A stretch of 64,000 nt of DNA from Chryseobacterium balustinum (GCF_900168205.1 NZ_FUZE01000004.1:1-64000), one strand, 5' to 3'; positions 46,283 to 55,806 are shown, numbered from the stretch's first letter. The notes: a model not told the origin generated them from the letters alone. Numbers and translations: made by a program.

Positions 46283-46448
46283 TTTAACCACAAAAGAGGC
46301 AAAAGATTTAGATGCTTCTATTTAGTTAATGAGTATTGAGAAAAAAGCACACAAAAACCTTTAAAAATCTTTGATTTTTTGTTCTTTTGAGAACTTTGAT
46401 TATCTAATAATAGCTTTATAATTGCCTTTTGTTCCTTTTGTGGTTAAA
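46283..46448. repeat. MITE-like intergenic repeat (copy 2)
   Basis: 166 bp bounded by imperfect 23-bp inverted arms: TTTAACCACAAAAG-AGG-CAAAAG (46283-46305) and CTTTTG-TTC-CTTTTGTGGTTAAA (46426-46448). Its right half matches 1-71 of the window. There is no open frame, so it would depend on a transposase elsewhere if it moves at all. Intergenic position downstream of the epimerase gene and just before the P-ATPase. Confidence 0.75.
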
Positions 46449-46554
46449 TCTCAAATTAGTAAAATTTCAACCACAAAATTTTATAACAATTATCCTTAAA
46501 TCTGTAACAGTCTTCAATCTATATTTTGGAAATTTGTACCATAAATTATGACTT

Positions 46555-49293
46555 ATGCTACAAAAATATAATATCCTCGGAATGACCTGTTCTGGTTGCC
46601 AGAAAAAGATTTCAGAAAAACTAAACAGTATAAACGGAATTTCAGCTGATGTCAATCTTGAAACCAGCTCTGTTGAAATCACTTCTGATGCAGAAATCAA
46701 TCTGAATGAATTGAATAAAGCACTTTCAGAAATTGGAAATTATAACTTAGAAGATCCCAATAAACCGGAAAACACTTTTGTAAAACCTCAAGACCGGGTT
46801 TCGACTTCTTCCGTTTATTACTGCCCGATGGAATGTGAGGGCGATAAAGTATATTTCCAACAAGGAAAAAGATGTCCTGATTGCAATATGTATTTGGTTC
46901 CGATTGAGGAAAAATTAGCAAAAGATCCTAATCATAAACCAACATACTCTTCGATCAACTTGCCTGAAAATTTCAAAGACCAAATTGGAAATTATTATTG
47001 TCCGATGTTCTGTGAAGGTGATAAAGTGTACGAAGAAAAAACAGACTGTCCGGTTTGTCACATGCATTTGGAAGAAATTACCGAAGGTTTGGTTAAAAAT
47101 TCGGCTCCTCATTCACATCATCATCACAATCATCAACAACACGAAACACCAAAAGTTACAGATGATATGGCAGGAAAATATTACTGTCCTATGTTCTGTG
47201 AAGGTGATAAAACTTACGACAGCAATGTTGGTTGTCCTGTTTGCGGGATGGATTTGGTAAAATATCCTGAAAAAGGAGAAGAAGAAGCCGATGATACTTA
47301 TCTTATTTTAAAAAGAAAATTCATTATTTCTTTGGCTTTCACCATTCCCGTTTTTATTCTTTCAATGGGTGGAATGGTGATCGATTTTCCGTTTTCGCAT
47401 AATCTTCAGGGGATTTTTGAATTGATTTTAACACTTCCTGTTTTATTTTATTCCGGATGGTTTTTGATGAAACGAGGTTGGGTTTCATTTAAAACATGGA
47501 ATCTAAATATGTTTAGTTTAATTGCTTTAGGCGTTGCTGCAGCGTTTATTTTCAGCATCATTGCTTTAGCTTTTCCAGATTTGCTTCCTCATGAAGTCCG
47601 AGGTCACAACCATGAGATTCCTTTATATTTTGAGGCTGTTTGTGTGATCATGACTTTGGTCATTCTAGGTCAGCTGATGGAAGCTTTAGCTCATAAAAAG
47701 ACAGGAAATGCCATTAAAGAACTGATGAATCTTTCTCCTGATGAAGCCAATCTAATGGTTAATAATGAAGAAAAAAGAGTTCCGCTTTCCGAAGTGAAAA
47801 TTGGAGATATATTAAAAGTAAAGCCGGGAGAAAAAATTCCTGTTGATGGAAAAATAATCGAAGGAAACTCTATCGTTGACGAAAGTATGATTACTGGGGA
47901 ACCCATCCCTGTTGAGAAAAATATTGATGACTCAGTAACTTCAGGAACGATTAACGGAAATCAGGTTTTTCTGATGAAAGCCGAAAAAGTAGGCGATGAG
48001 ACGTTGCTTTCGAAGATTATAAAAATGGTAAATGACGCAAGCAGAAGCCGTGCTCCAATCCAGAAACTGACTGATAAAGTGGCTAAAGTTTTTGTTCCGA
48101 CCGTTATTGTTGTTGCTGTCATTACTTTTATTTTATGGCAGATTTTCGGTCCGGAAGGTCAGAAAACCTTATTTGCTTTTATTAATGCCGTTGCGGTTCT
48201 TATTGTCGCTTGTCCTTGTGCTTTAGGATTGGCAACTCCGATGTCTTTAATGGTGGGAATTGGTAAAGGCGCTAAAAATGGAATTCTTATAAAAAACGCC
48301 GAAGCTCTTGAATCAATGCACAAAGTAAACGTTTTAATTACAGATAAAACAGGAACTCTAACCGAAGGAAAACCATCTTTAGAACATATAGAAACCGTTA
48401 ATAACTCTTCTGAAAATGTAATTTTAAAATTAGCTTATTCTTTAAATCAAAATTCAGAACACCCACTATCAAGTGCTGTAATCAAAAAAGCAAAAGCCGA
48501 TCATATTTCAGCCGAAAAAGTTGAAAAATTTGAAAATATTTCCGGTAAAGGAGTAAAAGGAATGATTAATGGTAAAACGGTTTATTTAGGAAATGAAAAT
48601 CTATTAGCTTCTAATGGGATTCAAATTCCGAAAGATTTAAAATTAAAAGCGAAGGAAATTCAATCAAAAGCGCATACGATCTCTTTTATTGCTCAGGAAA
48701 ATCAGACTTTAGGTTTTGTAAGTTTCAGCGATAAAATTAAAGAAAGTTCCAGAAAAGCTGTTCAGCATTTAATCAATGAAGGCATCGAGGTGATTATGAT
48801 GACCGGTGACAACGAAAATACCGCAAAAGCTGTAGCAGACGAGTTAGGAATCAAAAATTACAAAGCAAGCTGTCTTCCTGAAGATAAATTAAATGAAGTG
48901 AAAAAACTTCAGGAACAGGGAAAAATTGTTGCCATGACCGGAGACGGAATCAACGACTCCCCTGCTTTAGCGCAATCCAATGTCGGAATTGCCATGGGAA
49001 CAGGAACTGATGTAGCCATAGAAACTGCAGAAATTACATTACTGAAAGGTGATATTTTAGGGATTGCTAAAGCAAAAATATTAAGCGAAAAACTATTGAG
49101 AAACATCAAAGAAAACTTATTCTTTGCTTTTATTTATAATGTTTTGGGAATCCCAGTTGCGGCAGGATTGTTGTATCCATTTTTCGGAATTTTGTTATCA
49201 CCAATGATTGCAGCGGCAGCAATGAGCCTTAGTTCTTTATCTGTAATATTAAACTCATTACGCCTCAATTCTGTGGATTTAGATATTAAATAA
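46555..49293 (+). CDS. Copper-type heavy-metal P1B ATPase with three metal-binding repeats
   Basis: 912 aa. N-terminal HMA domain with GMTCSGC (9-15), then three heavy-metal-binding domains of the pattern YYCPM-CEGDK-CPxC (Cys90-110, Cys149-168, Cys211-230) and a His-rich linker [12 protein letters not shown] (186-197). Eight membrane helices follow with the transport motif [10 protein letters not shown], the phosphorylation motif [11 protein letters not shown] in SEHPLSSA and the hinge [12 protein letters not shown]. It pumps Cu(I)/Ag(I) out of the cytosol at the inner membrane; other soft metals are possible. Three tandem binding domains are more than usual (one or none). Likely regulated by the HMA-AraC protein. 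Confidence 0.94.
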   Translation: MLQKYNILGMTCSGCQKKISEKLNSINGISADVNLETSSVEITSDAEINLNELNKALSEIGNYNLEDPNKPENTFVKPQDRVSTSSVYYCPMECEGDKVYFQQGKRCPDCNMYLVPIEEKLAKDPNHKPTYSSINLPENFKDQIGNYYCPMFCEGDKVYEEKTDCPVCHMHLEEITEGLVKNSAPHSHHHHNHQQHETPKVTDDMAGKYYCPMFCEGDKTYDSNVGCPVCGMDLVKYPEKGEEEADDTYLILKRKFIISLAFTIPVFILSMGGMVIDFPFSHNLQGIFELILTLPVLFYSGWFLMKRGWVSFKTWNLNMFSLIALGVAAAFIFSIIALAFPDLLPHEVRGHNHEIPLYFEAVCVIMTLVILGQLMEALAHKKTGNAIKELMNLSPDEANLMVNNEEKRVPLSEVKIGDILKVKPGEKIPVDGKIIEGNSIVDESMITGEPIPVEKNIDDSVTSGTINGNQVFLMKAEKVGDETLLSKIIKMVNDASRSRAPIQKLTDKVAKVFVPTVIVVAVITFILWQIFGPEGQKTLFAFINAVAVLIVACPCALGLATPMSLMVGIGKGAKNGILIKNAEALESMHKVNVLITDKTGTLTEGKPSLEHIETVNNSSENVILKLAYSLNQNSEHPLSSAVIKKAKADHISAEKVEKFENISGKGVKGMINGKTVYLGNENLLASNGIQIPKDLKLKAKEIQSKAHTISFIAQENQTLGFVSFSDKIKESSRKAVQHLINEGIEVIMMTGDNENTAKAVADELGIKNYKASCLPEDKLNEVKKLQEQGKIVAMTGDGINDSPALAQSNVGIAMGTGTDVAIETAEITLLKGDILGIAKAKILSEKLLRNIKENLFFAFIYNVLGIPVAAGLLYPFFGILLSPMIAAAAMSLSSLSVILNSLRLNSVDLDIK

Positions 49294-49304
49294 AGTTAAA
49301 AAAC

Positions 49305-49359
49305 TCTCACAGATTTAGTAGATTAATTAGTTGAAAAAAGATCCGTTAAATCTGTGAGA
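49305..49359. repeat. Inverted repeat of the TCTCACAGATTTA family, copy 1
   Basis: Perfect 13-bp arms TCTCACAGATTTA (49305-49317) and TAAATCTGTGAGA (49347-49359) in the spacer between the P-ATPase and DUF72 genes. A diverged relative lies at 51087-51172. Confidence 0.75.
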
Positions 49360-49372
49360 AAATAATAAATAC

Positions 49373-50104
49373 ATGAAAAAAGAAAGTTTTTACATCGGCT
49401 GTTCAGGGTTTTACAATAATGATTGGAAAGGTTCGCTGTATCCAGAAGATGCCAAAAGTAAAGACTTTTTGATTTTATATTCGAAAGAATTTAATTCGGT
49501 TGAAATCAACTCTACATTTTACAGAAAACCAACTGCAAAAACACTCCAAAAATGGTTTGACGAAACGCCTGATGATTTTAGATTTTTCATTAAAATTCCT
49601 AAAGTAATCTCTCACGAAAAACGCTTAAAAGATTGTAAAGAAGAAATTGCAGAATTCTGTTCGCATATTCAAAAACATTTGGATGAAAAGCTTTCAGGCT
49701 TTCTGTATCAGTTTCCACCATCGTTTAAAAATACAGAAGAGAATCTGGATTTAATTTTAAATAATGTAGATTTTAATGATTTAAATGTTATTGAATTTCG
49801 TCATGAAACGTGGTGGCGTGATGATATTTACAAAATCTTAAGTTCAAAAAATATAATCTTTTCTGGAGTAAGTTTTCCTGGAAACCTTCCCGAAAATTTC
49901 ATTATCAATCATTCTGAACTATTCTATTACCGACTTCACGGAAAACCGATACTCTATAAATCTGAATATTCGGAAGATGAAATAAAATCTTTAAGTGAAA
50001 ACATTTTAAAATCAGGAAAAAAAGGTTTTGTATTTTTTAATAATACCTGGGGAAATGCGGCGGTTAAAAATGCTATTCAACTTAAAAAATATTTAGCTAA
50101 ATAA
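49373..50104 (+). CDS. DUF72 family protein
   Basis: 243 aa, the usual length of the DUF72 TIM-barrel family. Motifs: YIGCSGFYNNDWKGSLYP, FNSVEINSTFYRKPT, FLYQFPPSF, IEFRHETWW, YYRLHGKP and the C-terminal VFFNNTWGNAAVKNA. The conserved acidic and His residues point to an enzyme, but no reaction is established. A TIM barrel similar to xylose isomerase-like proteins is likely. It stands alone between two copies of an intergenic repeat family. Confidence 0.92.
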   Translation: MKKESFYIGCSGFYNNDWKGSLYPEDAKSKDFLILYSKEFNSVEINSTFYRKPTAKTLQKWFDETPDDFRFFIKIPKVISHEKRLKDCKEEIAEFCSHIQKHLDEKLSGFLYQFPPSFKNTEENLDLILNNVDFNDLNVIEFRHETWWRDDIYKILSSKNIIFSGVSFPGNLPENFIINHSELFYYRLHGKPILYKSEYSEDEIKSLSENILKSGKKGFVFFNNTWGNAAVKNAIQLKKYLAK

Positions 50105-50153
50105 TTTTAATTAAAAAATCCTTAAAAAGTGATATTTACACAAAAATTGGCAT

Positions 50154-50161
50154 TATCTTTG
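50154..50161 (+). promoter_or_regulatory. Promoter -7 box of the polysaccharide deacetylase gene
   Basis: TATCTTTG matches TAnnTTTG, about 57 bp before the ATG. It overlaps a weaker sigma-54-like string (TTGGCAT with TTTGT at proper spacing, 50148-50162); the TAnnTTTG reading is preferred. Confidence 0.5.
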
Positions 50162-50217
50162 TTAACTAAAATCGTAAAATTTAACGATTTTTAACAATTT
50201 AATTCCCATTACTCTTT

Positions 50218-51081
50218 ATGAAAAAAACTTTTGCGGAAAAGTCTGTAGGCAAGACTTTTCTAAGGATGATTACAGTGATGACTGTAACATCAACCCTATT
50301 TACAGGATGCAATCAAAAAACTGAAGTAAAAGAAACTGAAAAAGTTCTTGCAAAACTGCCTCCCGTCGCAAAAGTCCCCAGAATAGATGATGAAAGTGTA
50401 CCTACAGACAAAAGAGTAATTTACCTTACCTTCGACGACGGACCCAATCGTGGCACCGAAAATCTTTTAAAAATATTACACAAAAGAAATATCTCTGCGA
50501 CTGCATTTCTCGTGGGAAAACATGCAACAGACAGCAAAAAACAGAAAGAAGATCTCGAAATAATGAGAACTGACCGTTTGATTGAGCTTGCCAATCATAG
50601 CTATACTCATGCTCACAATAAATATTCAAATTTTTATAAAAATCCTGAAGCTGTTGTTAATGATTTTAATATTGCTAAAGACAGCTTAAAGCTCCCCGGA
50701 AAAATAGCAAGAACTCCCGGAAGAAATATCTGGAGGCTCAATAATATTAATGTTACCGATATTAAAAGCTCTACTGAAGCAGCAGATAGACTAAAAACCG
50801 CCGGCTATAAAGTAATCGGTTGGGATTTGGAATGGAAACCTACCAATAAAATGCATCTGAAAGGAAACCATCAGGAAATGCTTAAAAAAGTAGACAGTAT
50901 TTTCTTTAATGACCTTGAAAAGACATCAAGACATTTGGTTTTCCTTACCCACGATCAGTATCTTACCGATGCAGACTCAATTATTGAGCTTGATTTATTT
51001 ATTGAAAAACTACAAAAATCAAATCGTTTTGTTTTCAGAAAAATTTCTGCATATCCGAAAATCAATGAGATTTTAAATTAA
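50218..51081 (+). CDS. Polysaccharide deacetylase lipoprotein
   Basis: 287 aa. Signal peptide with lipobox LFTGC (Cys at about 31), then a NodB domain: YLTFDDGPNRGTENLL (catalytic and metal Asp), NHSYTHAH (metal His pair), RTPGRNIWRL and LTHDQYLTD (His at the active site). It would remove acetyl groups from envelope or extracellular glycans such as peptidoglycan or chitin-like polymers. The N-terminal leader is longer than average (MKKTFAEKSVGKTF), still compatible with lipoprotein export. Confidence 0.9.
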   Translation: MKKTFAEKSVGKTFLRMITVMTVTSTLFTGCNQKTEVKETEKVLAKLPPVAKVPRIDDESVPTDKRVIYLTFDDGPNRGTENLLKILHKRNISATAFLVGKHATDSKKQKEDLEIMRTDRLIELANHSYTHAHNKYSNFYKNPEAVVNDFNIAKDSLKLPGKIARTPGRNIWRLNNINVTDIKSSTEAADRLKTAGYKVIGWDLEWKPTNKMHLKGNHQEMLKKVDSIFFNDLEKTSRHLVFLTHDQYLTDADSIIELDLFIEKLQKSNRFVFRKISAYPKINEILN

Positions 51082-51086
51082 TATTT

Positions 51087-51172
51087 CTCTCACAGATTTC
51101 GTAGATTTTCACAGATGTTTATATTTAAAAAATATTCTCAATCATCCGTGGGAACCTGCTAAATCTGTGGAA
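51087..51172. repeat. Relative of the TCTCACAGATTTA repeat, copy 2
   Basis: CTCTCACAGATTTCGTAGAT is followed by a second CACAGAT and, at the far end, by CTGCTAAATCTGTGGAAA, so the arms pair imperfectly. It shares CACAGATTT-GTAGATT and TAAATCTGTG with the copy at 49305-49359. Confidence 0.6.
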
Positions 51173-51226
51173 ATTATTTAAAATAAAAACACTGTTTTTT
51201 GTTTTAAAATTCAGAAATTTGCAATT

Positions 51227-51886
51227 ATGAGTATTCAGGAAAATTACAGAGATATAAAAAGCCGTCTTCCGGAAAATGTACAATTGGTAGCCGTTTCAAA
51301 AACGCATCCCGTTTCTTCTATTCAGGAGGTTTACGATTTGGGACAGAAAGTTTTTGGTGAAAATAAGGTTCAGGAATTAGTTGAAAAACATCCTCTCCTT
51401 CCAAAAGATATTCAATGGCATATCATCGGACATCTTCAGACCAATAAAGTGAAATATATTGCAGAATTTGTTGATACTATTCAAAGTGTAGATTCTGAAA
51501 AGGTTTTAAATGAAATCAACAAAGAAGCTGGAAAACACAACCGTAAGATAAAAGTTTTACTTCAGGTAAAAATTGCAGAAGAAGACACAAAATTCGGATT
51601 GGAAATTGAAGACGCAAAATCTTTATTCGAAAAATTCGTTAACGGGAAATTTGAAAATATCGAAATCACAGGTTTAATGGGAATGGCAACTTTTACAGAA
51701 GATGAAAATCAAATTAAAAAAGAGTTTTTAATACTAAAAAATCTCTTTGATGAACTAAGTCAAACTCAAAAATTAGAAACTTTATCAATGGGAATGAGTG
51801 ATGATTTCCCGATTGCTATTGAGTGTGGAGCAAATTCTGTACGGGTAGGTTCTGCAATTTTTGGACGAAGAGACTACTCAATATAG
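51227..51886 (+). CDS. YggS family pyridoxal phosphate homeostasis protein
   Basis: 219 aa. Alanine racemase-like barrel: LVAVSKTHPVSSIQEVYDLG (PLP-binding Lys), FGENKVQEL, WHIIGHLQTNKVKYI, GLMGMATFTED, LSMGMSDDFPIAIECGANSVRVG. It binds PLP in the cytosol and helps keep its level balanced; it is not a racemase. Complete and of normal length. The response regulator gene starts about 57 bp downstream (ATG 51943). Confidence 0.95.
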   Translation: MSIQENYRDIKSRLPENVQLVAVSKTHPVSSIQEVYDLGQKVFGENKVQELVEKHPLLPKDIQWHIIGHLQTNKVKYIAEFVDTIQSVDSEKVLNEINKEAGKHNRKIKVLLQVKIAEEDTKFGLEIEDAKSLFEKFVNGKFENIEITGLMGMATFTEDENQIKKEFLILKNLFDELSQTQKLETLSMGMSDDFPIAIECGANSVRVGSAIFGRRDYSI

Positions 51887-51942
51887 ACTTTTAGGAATGA
51901 TATTTGCTAATACTCAAGCAAAAAATACCTAAATTTGCAACT

Positions 51943-53127
51943 ATGCAAAAAATCCTTATTGTAGAAGACGAAAAAGCAATTTCCGGAGTACTTCACAGTA
52001 TCCTTTCGGACGAACTAACTGACTATGAATTTGTCATTGCCGACGATGGCTTAGAAGGCTATAAACAAATAGAGAAAGAAGATTTCGCATTGGTGATTTC
52101 AGACATCAAAATGCCAAAACTTTCAGGAACTGAGCTTCTAAAGCAAAGTTTAGCTCTTAAACCCGAGACTACTTTTATTATGATTTCCGGGCATGCCGAC
52201 ATTGATTCTGCGGTTTCTTGCTTAAAGGACGGTGCATACGATTTTATTTCTAAACCAATTGATATCAACCGTTTGATAACAAGTGTGAAAAATGCTTTGG
52301 TGAAAGAAACATTAAAGAAAGAGAATAAAAATCTTCAGACCGAAAATAAAACCCTGAAAAAGAAAGTCAACAAAAAATACCAAATGATTGGTGAATCTGT
52401 TGCTTTAAAGAAAATTCAGGATATGATTGAAAAAGTAGCTGTTTCAGACGCTAGAGTTTTGATTACCGGGCCAAACGGAGCAGGAAAAGAATTGGTAGCT
52501 CATGCCATTCACAACTTAAGTGAAAGATCGAGAGGCCCAATGGTGGAGGTAAACTGTGCGGCAATACCTTCTGAATTAATTGAATCTGAACTTTTTGGTC
52601 ACGTAAAAGGCTCATTTACAGGAGCTATAAAAGATAAGCAGGGGAAATTTGAGCAAGCGAACGGTGGAACCATTTTCTTAGATGAGATTGGAGATATGAG
52701 TTTAATTGCTCAGGCAAAAGTTTTGAGAGCATTGCAGGAAAGCAAAGTTTCTCCGGTAGGAAGCGACAAAGAAATCAAAGTTGATGTAAGAGTTTTGGCT
52801 GCAACCAATAAAAATATGCAGACAGAAATTGAAGCTGGAAGATTCAGAGAAGATTTGTATCACAGACTTTCTGTAATTGAAATATATGTACCGCCTTTGG
52901 ATGACAGAAAAGAAGATATCAGCCTTTTGGTAAGTCACTTTTCGGGAATGATTGCTGATGAGCACGGTACTGCATTGAAAAAGTTTGATGATTCTGCGAT
53001 TGACGCATTAAAAGCCCTTTCATGGACCGGAAATATCAGAGAGCTGAGAAATGTTGTGGAAAGATTAATTATTCTTGGAGGAGCTACGGTTTCCGAAGAG
53101 GATGTTGCAAGTTTTGTTAGAAAATAA
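51943..53127 (+). CDS. Sigma-54 activator response regulator lacking a DNA-binding domain
   Basis: 394 aa from ATG 51943 (the frame back to 51904 is likely untranslated since a -7-like box TAAATTTG sits at 51930-51937). Receiver domain 1-120 with D54 (VISDIKMP) and Lys in FISKPID. AAA+ domain at about 145-370: Walker A GPNGAGKE, the sigma-54 contact loop GSFTGA, Walker B GGTIFLDEIGDM, and FREDLYHRL. The protein ends at VSEEDVASFVRK, so the Fis-type HTH usual in NtrC proteins is missing. It may activate sigma-54 from solution, as FlgR does. No histidine kinase gene is adjacent. Confidence 0.92.
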   Translation: MQKILIVEDEKAISGVLHSILSDELTDYEFVIADDGLEGYKQIEKEDFALVISDIKMPKLSGTELLKQSLALKPETTFIMISGHADIDSAVSCLKDGAYDFISKPIDINRLITSVKNALVKETLKKENKNLQTENKTLKKKVNKKYQMIGESVALKKIQDMIEKVAVSDARVLITGPNGAGKELVAHAIHNLSERSRGPMVEVNCAAIPSELIESELFGHVKGSFTGAIKDKQGKFEQANGGTIFLDEIGDMSLIAQAKVLRALQESKVSPVGSDKEIKVDVRVLAATNKNMQTEIEAGRFREDLYHRLSVIEIYVPPLDDRKEDISLLVSHFSGMIADEHGTALKKFDDSAIDALKALSWTGNIRELRNVVERLIILGGATVSEEDVASFVRK

Positions 53128-53156
53128 TTTAATTATTAATTAAAATACATTATAAA

Positions 53157-53191
53157 AATTTGCAGTACCTATACTGCAAATTTTTTTTGAA
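53157..53191 (+). terminator. Terminator after the sigma-54 activator gene
   Basis: Arms AAATTTGCAGT and ACTGCAAATTT followed by a long T run. Confidence 0.88.
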
Positions 53192-53196
53192 CTATT

Positions 53197-54561
53197 ATGA
53201 GCTTTTTAAATAAAAATTACACGAAAGAAGCCTTAACGCTGGCTCTTCCGGTAATGCTTACGCAAGTTGGGCAGGTATCTGTCAACCTTTTTGATAATAT
53301 CATCGTAGGAAAACTCTTGGGAGCAGATGCTTTGGCGTCGGTTTCTTTGGGAAATGCCGTGTTTTTCTCGATGTTTGTTTTGGCACTGGGCTTTTCTTTT
53401 GCCATCCCGCCATTGGTGTCTGAGGCACATTCTAAAAATGATCACAAAACCATTAATTCAGTTTTCAGTCACGGTTTTGTCATCAACATGACTGTAGGAA
53501 TTATTCTGATGTTGATCTTATTTTTAGGATTACCACTGCTCTATCACTCTGGTCAGCCGGCAAAAATCATTCCCGATACAGTAGATTTCTTATGGATCAT
53601 GGCGATCAGTATTGTTCCGTTTATGGCATTTCAGACTTTGAGAGAGGTTTCTGAAGGTTTATCTTATACCATTGGAGTAACGAAAGCAACAATTATTGCT
53701 AACGTAATCAATATTGTGCTCAATTATGTATTGATTCAAGGAATTTGGATTTTCCCTGAAATGGGTGTAAAAGGTTCTGCCTTAGCCAGTTTAATTGCCA
53801 GAATTTTCATGGTTGTTTTTCTTTATTTTGTTTTAATGAAAGAACCAAAAACCAAACAGTACATCAAAGATTTTTCATTAAAAATGCAGGTTTTTTCTAA
53901 GAAAATGTTCGAAAAAATGGTAAGATTAGGTTTCCCGACTGCATTACAGATGTTTTTTGAAGTAACAGCTTTTGCAGGAGCAGCGTTTATCTGCGGATTA
54001 ATTTCATCTCACGATATTGCTTCACACCAGATTGCTTTAAGTATGGCATCATTTACCTTTAATTTATGTATTGGTTTTAGTGTAGCTTCAACCGTAATGA
54101 TCGGTAGAAAATTAGGTGAACAAAATTTTGTGGAATTAAGAAAAATAGGAATCAATAACTTAAAAATTGCATTTCTTTTTATGTGTTTTTGTGGAGTTAT
54201 ATTTATTTTAGGAAGAAATATTCTGCCTACATTTTTCACAAAACCAGAAGAAGTAGAAGTAATCATGTTAGCTTCAAAGCTTATGATCATCGCTGCATTA
54301 TTCCAGCTTTCTGATGGAATTCAAGTGACAGCTTTGGGAATGTTGAGAGGTTTACAGGATGTGAAAATCCCGTCAATCATTACATTTATTGCTTATTGGC
54401 TGATTACAATTCCTTTAGGATATTTCCTTTGTGTAACCTTAGAAATGGGCGCTTTCGGAATGTGGATCGCACTTGGATTAGGATTAACGATTTCTGCATT
54501 TATGCTGGTGAAACGTTTTCTCGATATGTCTGCCCGAAGAATTAAAGCAAACAAAATATAA
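53197..54561 (+). CDS. MATE family efflux transporter
   Basis: 454 aa, twelve membrane helices in two homologous bundles, as in NorM-like MATE pumps: LALPVMLTQVGQVSVNLFDN in the first half and LGFPTALQMFFEVTAFAGAA in the second. It exports organic cations or drugs using Na+ or H+ gradients across the inner membrane. Substrate unknown. It is flanked by terminators on both sides, so it is transcribed alone. Confidence 0.93.
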   Translation: MSFLNKNYTKEALTLALPVMLTQVGQVSVNLFDNIIVGKLLGADALASVSLGNAVFFSMFVLALGFSFAIPPLVSEAHSKNDHKTINSVFSHGFVINMTVGIILMLILFLGLPLLYHSGQPAKIIPDTVDFLWIMAISIVPFMAFQTLREVSEGLSYTIGVTKATIIANVINIVLNYVLIQGIWIFPEMGVKGSALASLIARIFMVVFLYFVLMKEPKTKQYIKDFSLKMQVFSKKMFEKMVRLGFPTALQMFFEVTAFAGAAFICGLISSHDIASHQIALSMASFTFNLCIGFSVASTVMIGRKLGEQNFVELRKIGINNLKIAFLFMCFCGVIFILGRNILPTFFTKPEEVEVIMLASKLMIIAALFQLSDGIQVTALGMLRGLQDVKIPSIITFIAYWLITIPLGYFLCVTLEMGAFGMWIALGLGLTISAFMLVKRFLDMSARRIKANKI

Positions 54562-54564
54562 TAT

Positions 54565-54596
54565 TGAAAGCGGTCTTTGGATCGCTTTTTTTATTT
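54565..54596 (+). terminator. Terminator after the MATE gene
   Basis: Stem AAAGCG-TC / GA-CGCTTT with a TTTG loop and a run of T. Confidence 0.8.
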
Positions 54597-54626
54597 ATTA
54601 TCTTTAAGATTCGAAACTAATCCGTC

Positions 54627-55139
54627 ATGAAAATAATACTAGAAACCGACCGTCTTTTGCTTAGAGAATTTGATATTAGCGATGCAGAAAGTTTTTATGA
54701 ATTAAATTTAAATCCAAACGTTATAAAATATACCGGAAATTCTGCTTTTAAAGATATTGATGAAGCTAAAGCCTTTCTGGAAAATTATTCCGATTACCAA
54801 AGAAATGGTTTTGGAAGATGGTCAGTTGTCGATAAGTCAACTAAGATATTTTTTGGTTGGTGCGGATTAAAATATGATGAAAAATTGGATGAAACCGATA
54901 TTGGTTTCCGTTTTTTTGAACATTTCTGGAATCAGGGATTTGCTACCGAAAGTGCAAAAGCCTGTATCGATTATGGTTTTGAGATATTAAATTTAAAAAC
55001 AATTGTAGGAAGAGCAATGAAAGAAAATACAGCATCTGTAAAAGTTTTAGAAAAAATCGGACTTCAATATGAAAAAGGCTTCGATTTTGATGGGCAAGAA
55101 GGTGTGATTTATACAATTAAAAATAAAATGATAAGATAA
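54627..55139 (+). CDS. GNAT acetyltransferase (RimJ/RimL-like)
   Basis: 170 aa. Opens with LETDRLLLREFDISDAESFY, the usual RimJ-type start, and has the acetyl-CoA region DIGFRFFEHFWNQGFATESA and the C-terminal IVGRAMKENTASVKVLEKIG. It may acetylate protein N-termini or small amines; the substrate cannot be told. A second GNAT gene begins 2 bp after its stop, so the pair is an operon. Confidence 0.9.
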   Translation: MKIILETDRLLLREFDISDAESFYELNLNPNVIKYTGNSAFKDIDEAKAFLENYSDYQRNGFGRWSVVDKSTKIFFGWCGLKYDEKLDETDIGFRFFEHFWNQGFATESAKACIDYGFEILNLKTIVGRAMKENTASVKVLEKIGLQYEKGFDFDGQEGVIYTIKNKMIR

Positions 55140-55141
55140 AT

Positions 55142-55660
55142 ATGGAAAATATAGTCATTGAAAAAATTAAGCTCGACGATATTGAAAAGCTTCAGCGTAT
55201 TGCGAAAAAGACTTTTTTCGAAACCTTTTCGCCCTATAACAGTGCAGAAAACATGGAAAAATATCTTAACGAGAAATTTTCTGAAGAAAAATTGCTGTCA
55301 GAACTTAAAAATAAAGATTCTGAATTTTTCTTTGCTATCTATCTTGGTGATGTTGTCGGCTATTTGAAAGTCAATTCAGGGGATGCACAAACTGAATTAC
55401 AGGATAAAAATGCTCTTGAAATTGAAAGAATCTATGTTTTAAAAGACTATCACGGTCAGAAAGTTGGGCAGATTTTATATGACAAAGCATTGGAAATTGC
55501 ACAAAGTAAAAACTTGCAATACGTTTGGTTAGGCGTTTGGGAAGAAAACCACAGAGCCGTTAAGTTTTATAAAAAGAATGGTTTCGTAGAATTTGACAAA
55601 CATATTTTTAAGTTTGGTGATGAAGAACAGACGGATTTGATGATGAGAAAGGAGTTGTAA
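55142..55660 (+). CDS. GNAT acetyltransferase (PaiA-like)
   Basis: 172 aa. Distinct branch from the previous gene: AKKTFFETFSPYNSAENMEK at the N-terminus, acetyl-CoA motif LEIERIYVLKDYHGQKVGQI and LQYVWLGVWEENHRAVKFYK followed by NGFVEFDKHIFKFGDEEQTD. This pattern resembles the polyamine acetyltransferase PaiA and relatives. Specificity is inferred from the family only. Confidence 0.9.
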   Translation: MENIVIEKIKLDDIEKLQRIAKKTFFETFSPYNSAENMEKYLNEKFSEEKLLSELKNKDSEFFFAIYLGDVVGYLKVNSGDAQTELQDKNALEIERIYVLKDYHGQKVGQILYDKALEIAQSKNLQYVWLGVWEENHRAVKFYKKNGFVEFDKHIFKFGDEEQTDLMMRKEL

Positions 55661-55744
55661 TTATCAAATAGCTTTTCACTTAAAATTAATCGTAAAGAAA
55701 ATGCTTCCTGTAATGAAGTTTAAAAAAGCTAAGTAAGCAATTTT

Positions 55745-55764
55745 AAAAAGCAAGCCTGCTTTTT
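55745..55764 (+). terminator. Hairpin terminator
   Basis: Perfect arms AAAAAGCA and TGCTTTTT with a 4-nt loop, downstream of the GNAT pair. Confidence 0.7.
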
Positions 55765-55766
55765 CT

Positions 55767-55806
55767 AAAAGCTCCCGTCGATTTATGCAAATCCACGGGA
55801 GCTTTT
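55767..55806. terminator. Long hairpin
   Basis: Arms AAAAGCTCCCGT and ACGGGAGCTTTT with an inner stem GATTT/AAATC; one C-C mismatch. Possible second terminator or structured RNA. Confidence 0.7.

Noticed and set aside
50148..50162. Sigma-54-like TTGGCAT...TTTGT before the polysaccharide deacetylase gene
   Set aside because: The same bases contain a perfect housekeeping -7 box TATCTTTG, and the -24 part lacks the CG of the consensus.
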